A program made the position numbers and the translations under genes. A DNA stretch of 64,000 bases from Micromonospora mirobrigensis (GTDB taxonomy: Bacteria > Actinomycetota > Actinomycetes > Mycobacteriales > Micromonosporaceae): the NCBI RefSeq assembly GCF_900091555.1, contig NZ_FMCX01000002.1, positions 434,001 to 498,000 of the forward strand. Reading direction: 5' to 3'. Below the pieces are notes generated by a model. That model was not told the DNA's origin and searched no databases. It saw nothing but the letters and a program-made list of their open reading frames with translations. Of the stretch, positions 58,601-64,000 are shown piece by piece; position 1 is the first letter of the stretch, and each line of letters opens with the position of its first letter.

Positions 58601-58987
58601 GCGCAGCATCCAGAGCAGGTCGCGTACGGCCACGGCCTGCGCCTGGGCCGCCTCGACCTCCTCCGGGGAGCCCTGCGCCTGACCGTCGAGCACGGCGTCC
58701 CAGCCGTCGAGCCAGCGCTGGATCCGGTCGAGGGCGGTGATCGCCTCGCCCTGCAGGGCCGGGTCGGCGGCGAGCAGGCCGAGGGTAGCCGGCGCGGAGA
58801 GCAGCGCGAGGGCCTTCTCGGCGCGCCGGTGCGCGTCGGTGAGCAGTTCGGACGCGCCGGCCACGGTGACCGTCCCCACCGCCTCCGGGGAGGCCAGGTC
58901 CCACGTCAGGCTGCCGAGGACATGGTCGGCCGCCACCGCCTCACCTAGGCGGTCGTACCGGGGCAGCAGGGCAACAATGCCACACAT
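55640..58987 (-). CDS. Giant GlmS-like glutamine amidotransferase with N-terminal insertion and C-terminal extension
   Basis: 1115 residues against about 610 for ordinary GlmS. It begins MCGIVALLP, giving the Ntn nucleophile Cys2 after Met removal. About 140 extra residues (helical; ALALLSAPATLGLLAADPAL) interrupt the glutaminase before the usual LEVRGRDSAGVQLW. Glutaminase motifs AHSRWASVGRISEANAHPV and NGDIDN follow. Two SIS domains come next (VLVGQGTAAVACQGIAEVI, LIAVSQSGTTTDTNRAVDL; VVGSGPNRVAAAEVRIKLSE, DLSAEAMIIVCAAGTPP). The last 300 residues have no counterpart in GlmS. GAGGAG precedes the ATG. It may be a regulated or differently directed amidotransferase rather than the essential GlmS. 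Confidence 0.88.
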   Translation of the reverse strand: MCGIVALLPRYDRLGEAVAADHVLGSLTWDLASPEAVGTVTVAGASELLTDAHRRAEKALALLSAPATLGLLAADPALQGEAITALDRIQRWLDGWDAVLDGQAQGSPEEVEAAQAQAVAVRDLLWMLRNDRLAAARRMRELGFGDNAEAKLAVSYLSVDSVLDAIDRLEVRGRDSAGVQLWVGLDDADRKTMDTLAPASDPKFRSGAVEMVGDGVVFVYKRAAILGSLGDNVAHLRASIAADERLATALRLPSARISVLAHSRWASVGRISEANAHPVNSVAGDTELPYSAAVLNGDIDNHVELRRNHNIVTDEITTDAKLIPVMYSAALRRTMDPGEALTACVAQFHGSMAIGVQDDAGHLTLAQKGSGQGLYVGLADWCYLVASEVYGLVALTDRYLRVDGSATDGGVVVVLDGDNAGTLEGITEVTSAGVAAPERVQTAEITTRDVARGDFDHYLVKEIAGAPRSFRRSLRGRIAEVDGLLQVSVGESGLPAAIREDIARGRFREVVLVGQGTAAVACQGIAEVIRPHLPGLAVRAVPATELSATDLPQDMSGILLIAVSQSGTTTDTNRAVDLVVRRGAAAVAIVNRRDSDLAHKTHGVLYTSDGRDVEMAVASTKAFYSQVATGVLLGLQIARAWGKLRPEIENDLLVGLLEMPAHLTAVQGLTDQVAAASAEMAAYPSWAVVGSGPNRVAAAEVRIKLSELCYRTVSTDALEDKKHIDLSAEAMIIVCAAGTPPQQVRDMAKEIEIYAAHKNAPVVIADEGVDIAWAAQHVIRVPRAHPALAWLLSTAVGHLISYHSARAIDELALPLRQALTLLEERVDQGAAHFTDVAELAEPVEEFLAEVATGRTRGVLSPEATLSLANVLLSLRGLNAGLPMRADELGEPLDYVRDQLTAAVEELTRSIDSVKHQAKTVTVGTSRDDNDLLENPLTQALVAAGSDVNLLTYPVLLALRAHAPLVGEVTGAVRYRVDRAGDESTIRVLAKSGEVADTPSRADNGTRLTGSKRYAVDARMIQLVRGRTDDRLVLMVPEQVGAHVSGLTLLHVALVPAASAAALTNALQTSGTRLAEIDAAVTETEATFDPAMLEQVPVEKVLVGSVGEVAGALLAR

Positions 58988-59025
58988 CGTGGGCGTCTCC
59001 TCAACCGTCGACTCAGACTCCGGCC

Positions 59026-59053
59026 ACTATAGTGCGCAAGGTTGCTGCGCAAA
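59026..59053 (-). promoter_or_regulatory. Promoter of the giant GlmS-like gene with candidate operator repeats
   Basis: On the minus strand TATAGT (59026-59031) with a 16-base spacer to TTTGCG (59048-59053) makes a good -10/-35 pair. TGCGCAA occurs twice (59033-59039 and 59046-59052) as direct repeats between and over these elements, and CACTATAGTG is a palindrome covering the -10. A repressor could bind here. Confidence 0.55.
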
Positions 59054-59134
59054 AAGCACCGAATCGCACACGAGCACTGAGCGGTTTTCTCGTTACGGGC
59101 AGTCATCGGCGTACGTCTCCGACCTGGACGACCG

Positions 59135-59878
59135 TCAACGCCGGTGCAGCCGGCCGCGGGCCACCAACTCCACGGTCAGCACCACCGCCACCGCCTCCAC
59201 GGCAAGCAGCCCCACCAGCACGAACAGCTGCGTCACCCCCGCCGCGAGTGGGCTCGCCCCGCCCAGCAGCACCCCGACGAACGCGCCCGGCAACGTCACC
59301 AGCCCCACCGTTCGGGTCTGGTCCAGCGCCGGCACCAGCGCCTGCGCCGCCGCCGGACGGCAGACCAGCAGCGCCGCGTCACGGGGCAGCAGGCCCAACG
59401 CGAGCGCCGCCTCCACCTCACCCCAACGGCCGGTCAACTCGTCGACGGCCCGGCGGCCGGCCAGCGAGGTCGCCGTCATCGCCCCGCCGATCAGGATCCC
59501 GGCGACCGGGATGACGGCGATCCCCCGCGCCGGCACCAGCCCGGCCAGCAGCAGCCCGGCCACCACCGGCAGGCTGCCCGCCGCGATCGGGACGGCGGCC
59601 CACCAGCCGTACCGGCCTCCGGTGATCCGGCGGGCCGAGGTCGCCGAGGCGACCGTCCACATCAGCGCGACGAACCCCGCGGTCGCCCACGGCGACGAGA
59701 CGATCGCGGTGATCAGCAGGGAGACGGCCGCGAGCTGGACGGCGGCGCGGACGGCCGCGACGGCGATCTGCCGGCCGTGGCCGAGCCGCCCGACGGTCGC
59801 CACGGCGGCTGCGGCGGCGGTGAGCAGGACCAGCGCCACGGCCAGGCGGGGACCGGTCACCAGCATCGTCGACGACAT
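59135..59878 (-). CDS. FetB/UPF0014-type membrane protein
   Basis: 247 residues, seven hydrophobic segments. Family features include AVQLAAVSLLITAIVSSPWA, ITGGRYGWWAAVPIAAGSLP, PVAGILIGGAMTATSLAGRR and LPRDAALLVCRPAAAQALVP followed by VTLPGAFVGVLLGGASPL. FetB-type proteins pair with the ATPase FetA to export iron or other metals, but no adjacent ATPase gene is present, so the partner is elsewhere or the protein acts differently. Start ATG near 59878 with a weak leader. Confidence 0.8.
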   Translation of the reverse strand: MSSTMLVTGPRLAVALVLLTAAAAAVATVGRLGHGRQIAVAAVRAAVQLAAVSLLITAIVSSPWATAGFVALMWTVASATSARRITGGRYGWWAAVPIAAGSLPVVAGLLLAGLVPARGIAVIPVAGILIGGAMTATSLAGRRAVDELTGRWGEVEAALALGLLPRDAALLVCRPAAAQALVPALDQTRTVGLVTLPGAFVGVLLGGASPLAAGVTQLFVLVGLLAVEAVAVVLTVELVARGRLHRR

Positions 59879-59948
59879 CCGGCCAGTCTGGCGCGCGGCG
59901 TCGCCGCCTGCTCGGGGACGCCTGATGCCACCGCGACGGGCCGAAGCC

Positions 59949-60200
59949 TCAGCGGCGCAGGCGGCGGGTGCAGGGGCCGTCGTGGTCAGCGGCGAGCAGA
60001 CAGCGCCGGCCGCCGGTCAGCAACAGGTCGCAGAAGACCCGATGGCGTACGTTCTGGTCGTCCTCGGCGGAGACTGTGGTCTCCCCCGGGTCGGTCTGCG
60101 GCAGCAGCACCGACCAGCGGGCGACCACCCGGGCCAGGCGCTGCGCGGCGGGCAGGTCGGTGGCGACGACCGGCAGGTGGATGACGTACCGCCCGGTCAC
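59949..60200 (-). CDS. Small protein of unknown function in the DivIVA-like gene pair
   Basis: 83 residues (TGRYVIHLPVVATDLPAAQR, then RWSVLLPQTDPGETTVSAED and a cysteine pair CDLLLTGGRRC). The GTG start overlaps the stop of the small DivIVA-like gene (GTGA), so they are co-translated. The two cysteines are 8 residues apart in a basic region. I recognise no family; the pair occurs near Scr1/DUF397 genes in Micromonosporaceae, as here, but what it does is unknown. Confidence 0.6.
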   Translation of the reverse strand: MTGRYVIHLPVVATDLPAAQRLARVVARWSVLLPQTDPGETTVSAEDDQNVRHRVFCDLLLTGGRRCLLAADHDGPCTRRLRR

Positions 60201-60433
60201 CGCGTGGCTTCCCGGCTGCTCCGGACGAGGGCGAGCCGGGCGAGGGCGACCTCGCGGCGGCTGGCGGCCAGGGCGGCGTGGACGGCGGCGAAGTCGACGG
60301 CGACACGGTCGAGGAACGCGTACACCTCGGCGGGGTCGAGGCCGCGGCGGCCGAGCCCGGCGGGCTTGAAGCGGCGCTCGCCCACCTGCCAGGGCAGCAG
60401 GCTGGGGTACGCGGTTCCGTTGCGGATGGTCAT
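60197..60433 (-). CDS. Small DivIVA-domain protein
   Basis: 78 residues. The N-terminal segment LLPWQVGERRFKPAGLGRRG ends in RRGLDPAEVYAFLDRVAVDF, the DivIVA lipid-binding turn; the rest is a single helix (AAVHAALAASRREVALARLA). There is no long coiled coil, so it cannot form filaments alone and may adapt other DivIVA-type proteins to the membrane. GAGAGG precedes the ATG at 60433. Confidence 0.7.
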   Translation of the reverse strand: MTIRNGTAYPSLLPWQVGERRFKPAGLGRRGLDPAEVYAFLDRVAVDFAAVHAALAASRREVALARLALVRSSREATR

Positions 60434-60565
60434 CGGCCTGCCTCTCGTCGTGGCGTGGAAGGGCGGGTCCGCCCGCCCGCCGCGCACGGGCGGACCCACC
60501 CGGCACCTGCCACCGCAGCCTTCGATCGGCGGTACGGCACCAGGGCTTCTGGTGGTCAGCTTGTG

Positions 60566-60579
60566 ACACTCCGAAGTGT
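60566..60579. promoter_or_regulatory. Inverted repeat upstream of the small DivIVA-like gene
   Basis: ACACT (60566-60570) and AGTGT (60575-60579) form a 5-bp inverted repeat with CCGA between them, in the divergent gap between the DivIVA-like gene and the Scr1-type regulator. Candidate operator only. Confidence 0.35.
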
Positions 60580-60617
60580 TCCTGCAACGTTCCACGGCGA
60601 CATTTCTGCCAGATTCA

Positions 60618-60652
60618 TTGACTTTCTTTACTGCAACCTGTACGAGTTGCAG
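60618..60652 (+). promoter_or_regulatory. Promoter and autoregulatory operator of the Scr1-type regulator gene
   Basis: TTGACT (60618-60623) and TACGAG (60641-60646), spacer 17, form a promoter. CTGCAAC (60631-60637) and GTTGCAG (60646-60652) make a perfect 7-bp inverted repeat over the -10, and another CTGCAAC lies at 60582-60588. This AT-richer region stands out from the surrounding GC. An XRE-type regulator binding its own promoter is the simplest reading. Confidence 0.6.
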
Positions 60653-60697
60653 GGGTGAGTCACGCAGTGTTGCGCCGTGGAATCAGGGAGTGTCCGG

Positions 60698-61588
60698 ATG
60701 GCCGACGACCTCGGATCGACCGTGCCGCGTCGTCAGCTCGGGCGGCTGCTGCGGCAGTACCGCACCGAGGCGGGGGTGACGCTGGACGCCGCCGCCGAGG
60801 CCCTCGAATACAGCCGGCAGAAGATCTGGCGCATCGAGTGCGGGATGGGCGCGGTGCGGATGCTCGACGTCAAGGCGATGTGCGAGCTGTACGGGGTCTC
60901 GGGCGAGATGACCGAGGCGATGCGGGGGTTGGCGGCGGAGACGAAGTCGAAGGGGTGGTGGCACGCGTACGGGGACGCGGTGCCGAGCTGGTTCGAGCTG
61001 TACGTGGGGCTGGAATCGGCCGCCGCCCACCTACGGCAATACGAGGAAACCCTGATACCCGGACTGCTCCAGACGCGCCCCTATGCCCTCGGGCTCGCCC
61101 GCCTCGATCGCCCATCGGTCCGGGAGGAGGAGCGTGAGCGAGCGGTCGAGGTGCGGCTGCAACGCCAAGGGCTGCTCACCCGGCGACTCCCCCAGCCGCC
61201 CCGGCTCGACGCGATCCTCTCGGAGGCGGTGCTCCGCCGCACCGTCGGCAGCCGAGGCGTGATGATCGGGCAGCTCAGCCGACTGCTGGAGGTCGCCGAT
61301 CTACCCAATGCCTGCGTGCGGGTGCTGCCCTTCACCGCCGGCCCGCACTCCGGCGCGGTCGCCGGCTCCTTCGTCATCCTCGACTTCCCCGCCAGCAAGG
61401 GCGGGCGGGCTGCACCGGAGCCGTCGGTGGCCTACAGCGAGTCTCTTACCGGGGCGCTCTACCTCGAAAAGCCCGACGAGCTGGCCGCATACCGAGACGC
61501 CTGGAAGAGCCTGGAGGGGCTTGCCCTCGATGAGGCACAATCGATCGACATGATCAAAACGATCATCGGGGAGTTGCGGCATGACTGA
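60698..61588 (+). CDS. Scr1-family helix-turn-helix regulator
   Basis: 296 residues. The N-terminal XRE-type helix-turn-helix is RRQLGRLLRQYRTEAGVTLD, AAEALEYSRQKIWRIECGMG. The rest is the Scr1-type C-terminal domain (VPSWFELYVGLESAAAHLRQ, YEETLIPGLLQTRPYALGLA, RVLPFTAGPHSGAVAGSFVI). AGGGAG precedes the ATG at 60698. These proteins usually pair with a downstream DUF397 protein, as here, and control growth-phase or antibiotic-related genes in Streptomyces and Micromonospora. Confidence 0.88.
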   Translation: MADDLGSTVPRRQLGRLLRQYRTEAGVTLDAAAEALEYSRQKIWRIECGMGAVRMLDVKAMCELYGVSGEMTEAMRGLAAETKSKGWWHAYGDAVPSWFELYVGLESAAAHLRQYEETLIPGLLQTRPYALGLARLDRPSVREEERERAVEVRLQRQGLLTRRLPQPPRLDAILSEAVLRRTVGSRGVMIGQLSRLLEVADLPNACVRVLPFTAGPHSGAVAGSFVILDFPASKGGRAAPEPSVAYSESLTGALYLEKPDELAAYRDAWKSLEGLALDEAQSIDMIKTIIGELRHD

Positions 61589-61772
61589 CCTGGACGGCGC
61601 CGTGTGGCGCAAGAGCACCCGCAGCGGCGGCAACGGCGGCAACTGTGTGGAGGTCGCCACCAACCTCCCCGGCATCGTCGCCGTACGCGATTCCAAGGAC
61701 CCGGACGGACCGCGGCTGACCTTCACACCTACAGCATGGTCCGCCTTCACCAAGCGGCCAGCCGCCCGATAA
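61581..61772 (+). CDS. DUF397 protein
   Basis: 63 residues: AVWRKSTRSGGNGGNCVEVA and IVAVRDSKDPDGPRLTFTPT match the small DUF397 family. It overlaps the Scr1-type gene by eight bases, so it is co-translated, as is usual for the pair. DUF397 proteins are thought to act with the XRE partner, sometimes in toxin-like roles, but the mechanism is unsettled. Confidence 0.9.
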   Translation: MTDLDGAVWRKSTRSGGNGGNCVEVATNLPGIVAVRDSKDPDGPRLTFTPTAWSAFTKRPAAR

Positions 61773-61928
61773 CCGCCACCGCCTGGGGTGGCGGCATGCA
61801 TGGCCCCGCTGCCGTCGGTGAATCGACGGGCTGCCAGCTGACCCGGCGGACGATATGTCGGTCCGCTGGAGCTCAGTAGTTGGGTCGCATGTCGACGGCG
61901 GGGATCGATCTTGCGAAGGGCTGACAGC

Positions 61929-62654
61929 ATGCCTGAGGAACACTCCTTGGGGGAGACCCCGGCTGGGTGGCCCGTTCCGGATGATGCCGCGCTGGCTGCG
62001 GCTCGCGAGGCGGCGCTTGGCGCGCTGACGAACACCGAGCGGACAGGGCGTCGACTCGGCCGCTACTACGACCCGACGGGCAATTTCGCCGGGGCGACCT
62101 ACCGGACCGTCACACCGAACGACCCGGGGCAGATCACGGCCGCCGACCTGTTCGCGGTGACACTGCTCAGTGTCCGGCTCCGCGCAGCCTCCGCCCGCCG
62201 TGTACTTGATGACGAGCTCCATCGCGAGACAGTGCAGCGCCACTTGGCGGCCGTACCGGAGAACGCCGACCTGGCACAGGCCGACGCCACCACCCTGGTT
62301 GACGCCAGTTCGCTGTACGAAGGCGTTAAGAGAGCGCTAGCGAGCCCACGGACAGCCAAGTCGGACCCCTGGGTGACCGCCAGCAAGCTCTGCGCGCGGA
62401 AGCGGCCAAGCCTGCTTCCGGTAAGGGACCGGAAGGTGCGAGAGCTTCTCGGCATACCGCCAAAGTCCGACCACCGGCATGACTGGCTGATCCACCGCGC
62501 ACTGATGCGCGACAGCATGATCCTCAACCTGCTCAGGGATGCAAAGAACAACGCGACGACCCGGGACGGCATCCGAGTGGACGTTCAAGACCCATCCCTC
62601 CGGACGCTCGACGTCGTGCTGTGGACGCACGCCATCAACCTCGATGCTGCATAG
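61929..62654 (+). CDS. DUF6308-like protein of unknown function
   Basis: 241 residues. Key stretches are NTERTGRRLGRYYDPTGNFA, RVLDDELHRETVQRHLAAVP, LPVRDRKVRELLGIPPKSDH and MRDSMILNLLRDAKNNATTR, mostly helical. It looks like DUF6308, a family common in actinomycetes near mobile and defence regions but without described function. The ATG at 61929 follows GAAGGG. It stands in the gap between the Scr1/DUF397 pair and the helicase, and has somewhat lower GC and more ordinary codon use than the left half of the window. Confidence 0.7.
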   Translation: MPEEHSLGETPAGWPVPDDAALAAAREAALGALTNTERTGRRLGRYYDPTGNFAGATYRTVTPNDPGQITAADLFAVTLLSVRLRAASARRVLDDELHRETVQRHLAAVPENADLAQADATTLVDASSLYEGVKRALASPRTAKSDPWVTASKLCARKRPSLLPVRDRKVRELLGIPPKSDHRHDWLIHRALMRDSMILNLLRDAKNNATTRDGIRVDVQDPSLRTLDVVLWTHAINLDAA

Positions 62655-62739
62655 GCCCCGAACGCCGTTCGCCTCAGCATCCAAGATTACGTCGCAGCTG
62701 CGCCGATGGTCGCCTGCCGCCTTCATACAAGGTGCGTTG

Positions 62740-63042
62740 TCATTTCCGCTGGGGGGACGCGGGATCGTTGTCGTTCGTCCCTTCCGACTTCCAGGACCCA
62801 GCCGGCAGAAGGCGCTCAGCCTCACTGAGGAATTGGCTTCGGTCAGCCGGCGCGTTAAAGCGGAAGGTCGCCCTTCCACCGCTGAGGCGCCAAGACTCGG
62901 CGGACGTCCCTCCCCACGAGATCTGCGGATGCTGTCCCACATAGCAATGCTGTGTCAGTGCGCGGAGCATGTGCAGGACGGCCAAGTCATCCGTCTGTAG
63001 GGTCACGCTGTACCTGCAGGCAGCGTAATTAGCAGCAGCCAT
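62740..63042 (-). CDS. Small gene following the helicase, unknown
   Basis: 100 residues (MAAANYAACRYSVTLQTDDL, MLRALTQHCYVGQHPQISWG, then a basic tail). The ATG at 63042 follows a perfect GGAAGGAGG, so it is translated. It starts 14 bases after the helicase stop on the same strand and is probably co-transcribed. There are three cysteine/histidine clusters but no recognisable domain. Confidence 0.65.
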   Translation of the reverse strand: MAAANYAACRYSVTLQTDDLAVLHMLRALTQHCYVGQHPQISWGGTSAESWRLSGGRATFRFNAPADRSQFLSEAERLLPAGSWKSEGTNDNDPASPQRK

Positions 63043-63056
63043 TGCTAGCCTCCTTC

Positions 63057-64000
63057 CTACTGGCGATCGAGGATAGAGGACAGGAACGGGCTGGGCTGCC
63101 CGCTCCATGACACCTTCAGCGCCTCCCGCGCCCGCGTGCTAGCCACAAACAGCAAACACCGCTCCCGGAGCAGGTCGCTCTCGTGCTGGATCGGATCCAC
63201 CCCGGCCGACGTGACCTCCTTCGCGAACGGCACCGCCCGCGCCGTAACACCGACCACCGCCACGCACCGGAACTCCAGCCCCTTCATCGCGTGCATCGTG
63301 GCCAGCCGCACCCCGTCGACGTCCGCCCCAGGCTGGTCCCGCACCCGGACCGCCGGAATCCCGGCAACGGCCAACTCCTCCTGCACGTCGCCCAAGGTGG
63401 TGTTGAAGCGGGCGCACACCGCGATCTCACTCGCCGCGACACCCTGCTCCAGCCACTCCCCCACCCACTCCACGAGCGCCGCGATCTCGGCCAGGCTCGT
63501 CGGGTATCCCGCAGCGTGCGGTCGCTTGCCGTGCAGCAGCGACCGGTAGCCAACGAGGCTGTCGTCACCGTCGCCACCAAGGTCCTCGACCCGCGACCCG
63601 ACGAGTACGCCCGTCGACCAGGAGAGGATCTCCTCGGTGCTGCGGTAGTTGACCCGCAGGCGGCTGCTGCGCCCGGCGACTGAGATGCCGAGAACGTTGA
63701 GCGAGACCCGGGAGTCGTAGATCCGCTGGTGCGGGTCGCCGGTGATGAAGAGGTCGTCCGGGCCAGATGCCACCGCGGCCCGCAGCACCCGCCACTGCGC
63801 CGGATGCAGGTCCTGCGCCTCGTCGACCACGATGTGCTCGTAGCCGTGGACGGTGAGGTCGGCGTCGCCGAGCAACTGCGCCGCCCGGGCGCAAATCTGC
63901 AGGTGCGTGGCCGTGCCGGCGGCGGACAGCTCCTTCTGAAACAAGTCCACGGCGTCCCACACCCGGTCGCGCTGGCGCAGTCCGAGGGCCGACCCTCTTC
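63057..64000 (-). CDS. UvrD/Rep-like superfamily 1 helicase, C-terminal part (5' end outside window)
   Basis: 314 codons remain before the right edge. The conserved helicase motifs II-VI are present: HIVVDEAQDLHPAQWRV (II), LFITGDPHQRIYDSRVS (III), RLRVNYRSTEEILSW (IV), RLATMHAMKGLEFRCVAV (V) and LLFVASTRAREALKVSWS (VI). Walker A (motif I) and the N-terminal domain lie beyond the window. The protein is shorter after motif VI than UvrD, with no nuclease domain. It may be a repair helicase or part of a defence system; the neighbouring unknown genes keep the second possibility open. Confidence 0.85.
   Translation of the reverse strand, partial: RGSALGLRQRDRVWDAVDLFQKELSAAGTATHLQICARAAQLLGDADLTVHGYEHIVVDEAQDLHPAQWRVLRAAVASGPDDLFITGDPHQRIYDSRVSLNVLGISVAGRSSRLRVNYRSTEEILSWSTGVLVGSRVEDLGGDGDDSLVGYRSLLHGKRPHAAGYPTSLAEIAALVEWVGEWLEQGVAASEIAVCARFNTTLGDVQEELAVAGIPAVRVRDQPGADVDGVRLATMHAMKGLEFRCVAVVGVTARAVPFAKEVTSAGVDPIQHESDLLRERCLLFVASTRAREALKVSWSGQPSPFLSSILDRQ

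Noticed and set aside
1..64000. tRNA or rRNA genes, replication origin
   Set aside because: No cloverleaf, rRNA-like stretch or DnaA-box cluster was found when reading both strands.

Overview
The window looks like chromosome from a high-GC actinomycete, most probably Micromonospora or a close relative. The support is extreme GC codon bias, short leaders with GGAGG-type ribosome sites, an Scr1-type regulator/DUF397 pair, DivIVA-like coiled-coil genes, and secreted GH12/CBM13 and bulb-lectin glycosidases. No tRNA, rRNA, CRISPR array or replication origin is visible. Both edges cut genes: an acyl-CoA dehydrogenase on the left and a UvrD-like helicase on the right. Layout, left half. 1-10 kb is housekeeping and accessory: an acyl-CoA dehydrogenase under a PadR regulator, a PIG-V-like membrane glycosyltransferase divergent from an FAD oxidoreductase, a FusB-like EF-G-binding protein divergent from a TetR regulator across a clean operator, an aldo/keto reductase, an orphan Phd-like antitoxin, a secreted M28 aminopeptidase and a TrmB/LuxR-type regulator. 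10.2-16.8 kb is a candidate undescribed RiPP-type operon on the minus strand: a 41-residue leader/core-like peptide, an M29-like metalloprotein, a PhyH (2-oxoglutarate/Fe) oxygenase, an MFS exporter and a SAM methyltransferase, with one more small gene beyond an IS607-family insertion. That insertion has a wrecked serine recombinase gene but an intact TnpB. 18.6-27.2 kb holds a pterin-like pathway operon (GTP cyclohydrolase II, RibD-C reductase, a T-fold PTPS homologue that has lost zinc and catalytic residues, MDR oxidoreductase, glycosyltransferase, methyltransferase, LPG-synthase-like membrane protein). It is divergent from a CDP-alcohol phosphatidyltransferase and a sulfatase-fold membrane enzyme. 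It resembles the Streptomyces coelicolor SCO6650/SCO6655 neighbourhood, whose product is, to my knowledge, unknown. Layout, right half. 28-44.5 kb is the main system: a 13-gene, tightly overlapping minus-strand operon for a contractile tail-like (phage-tail/CIS) particle. It encodes sheath, tube, VgrG/gpV spike, PAAR-like tip, gp25, gp47/J and a gpI-like baseplate protein. It also has a 1072-residue protein in the tape-measure position and a 494-residue protein ending in a PD-(D/E)XK nuclease signature. No capsid, terminase, integrase, AAA+ ATPase or LysM adaptor accompanies it, so it is neither a prophage nor a standard eCIS. A small BTAD/SARP-type regulator follows on the same strand, and a DivIVA-like coiled-coil gene starts divergently upstream. 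46-64 kb has a GH12 cellulase with a CebR-type box, a glycosidase-lectin, a response regulator/kinase/GerMN-lipoprotein operon, a STAS protein lacking the usual serine, MOSC and FkbM proteins, an SIS-domain protein converging on an unusually large GlmS-like protein, a FetB-like permease, the Scr1/DUF397 pair and the helicase end. Functional links beyond operon structure are inferences. All family assignments come from reading motifs by eye, and the literature comparisons are from memory.
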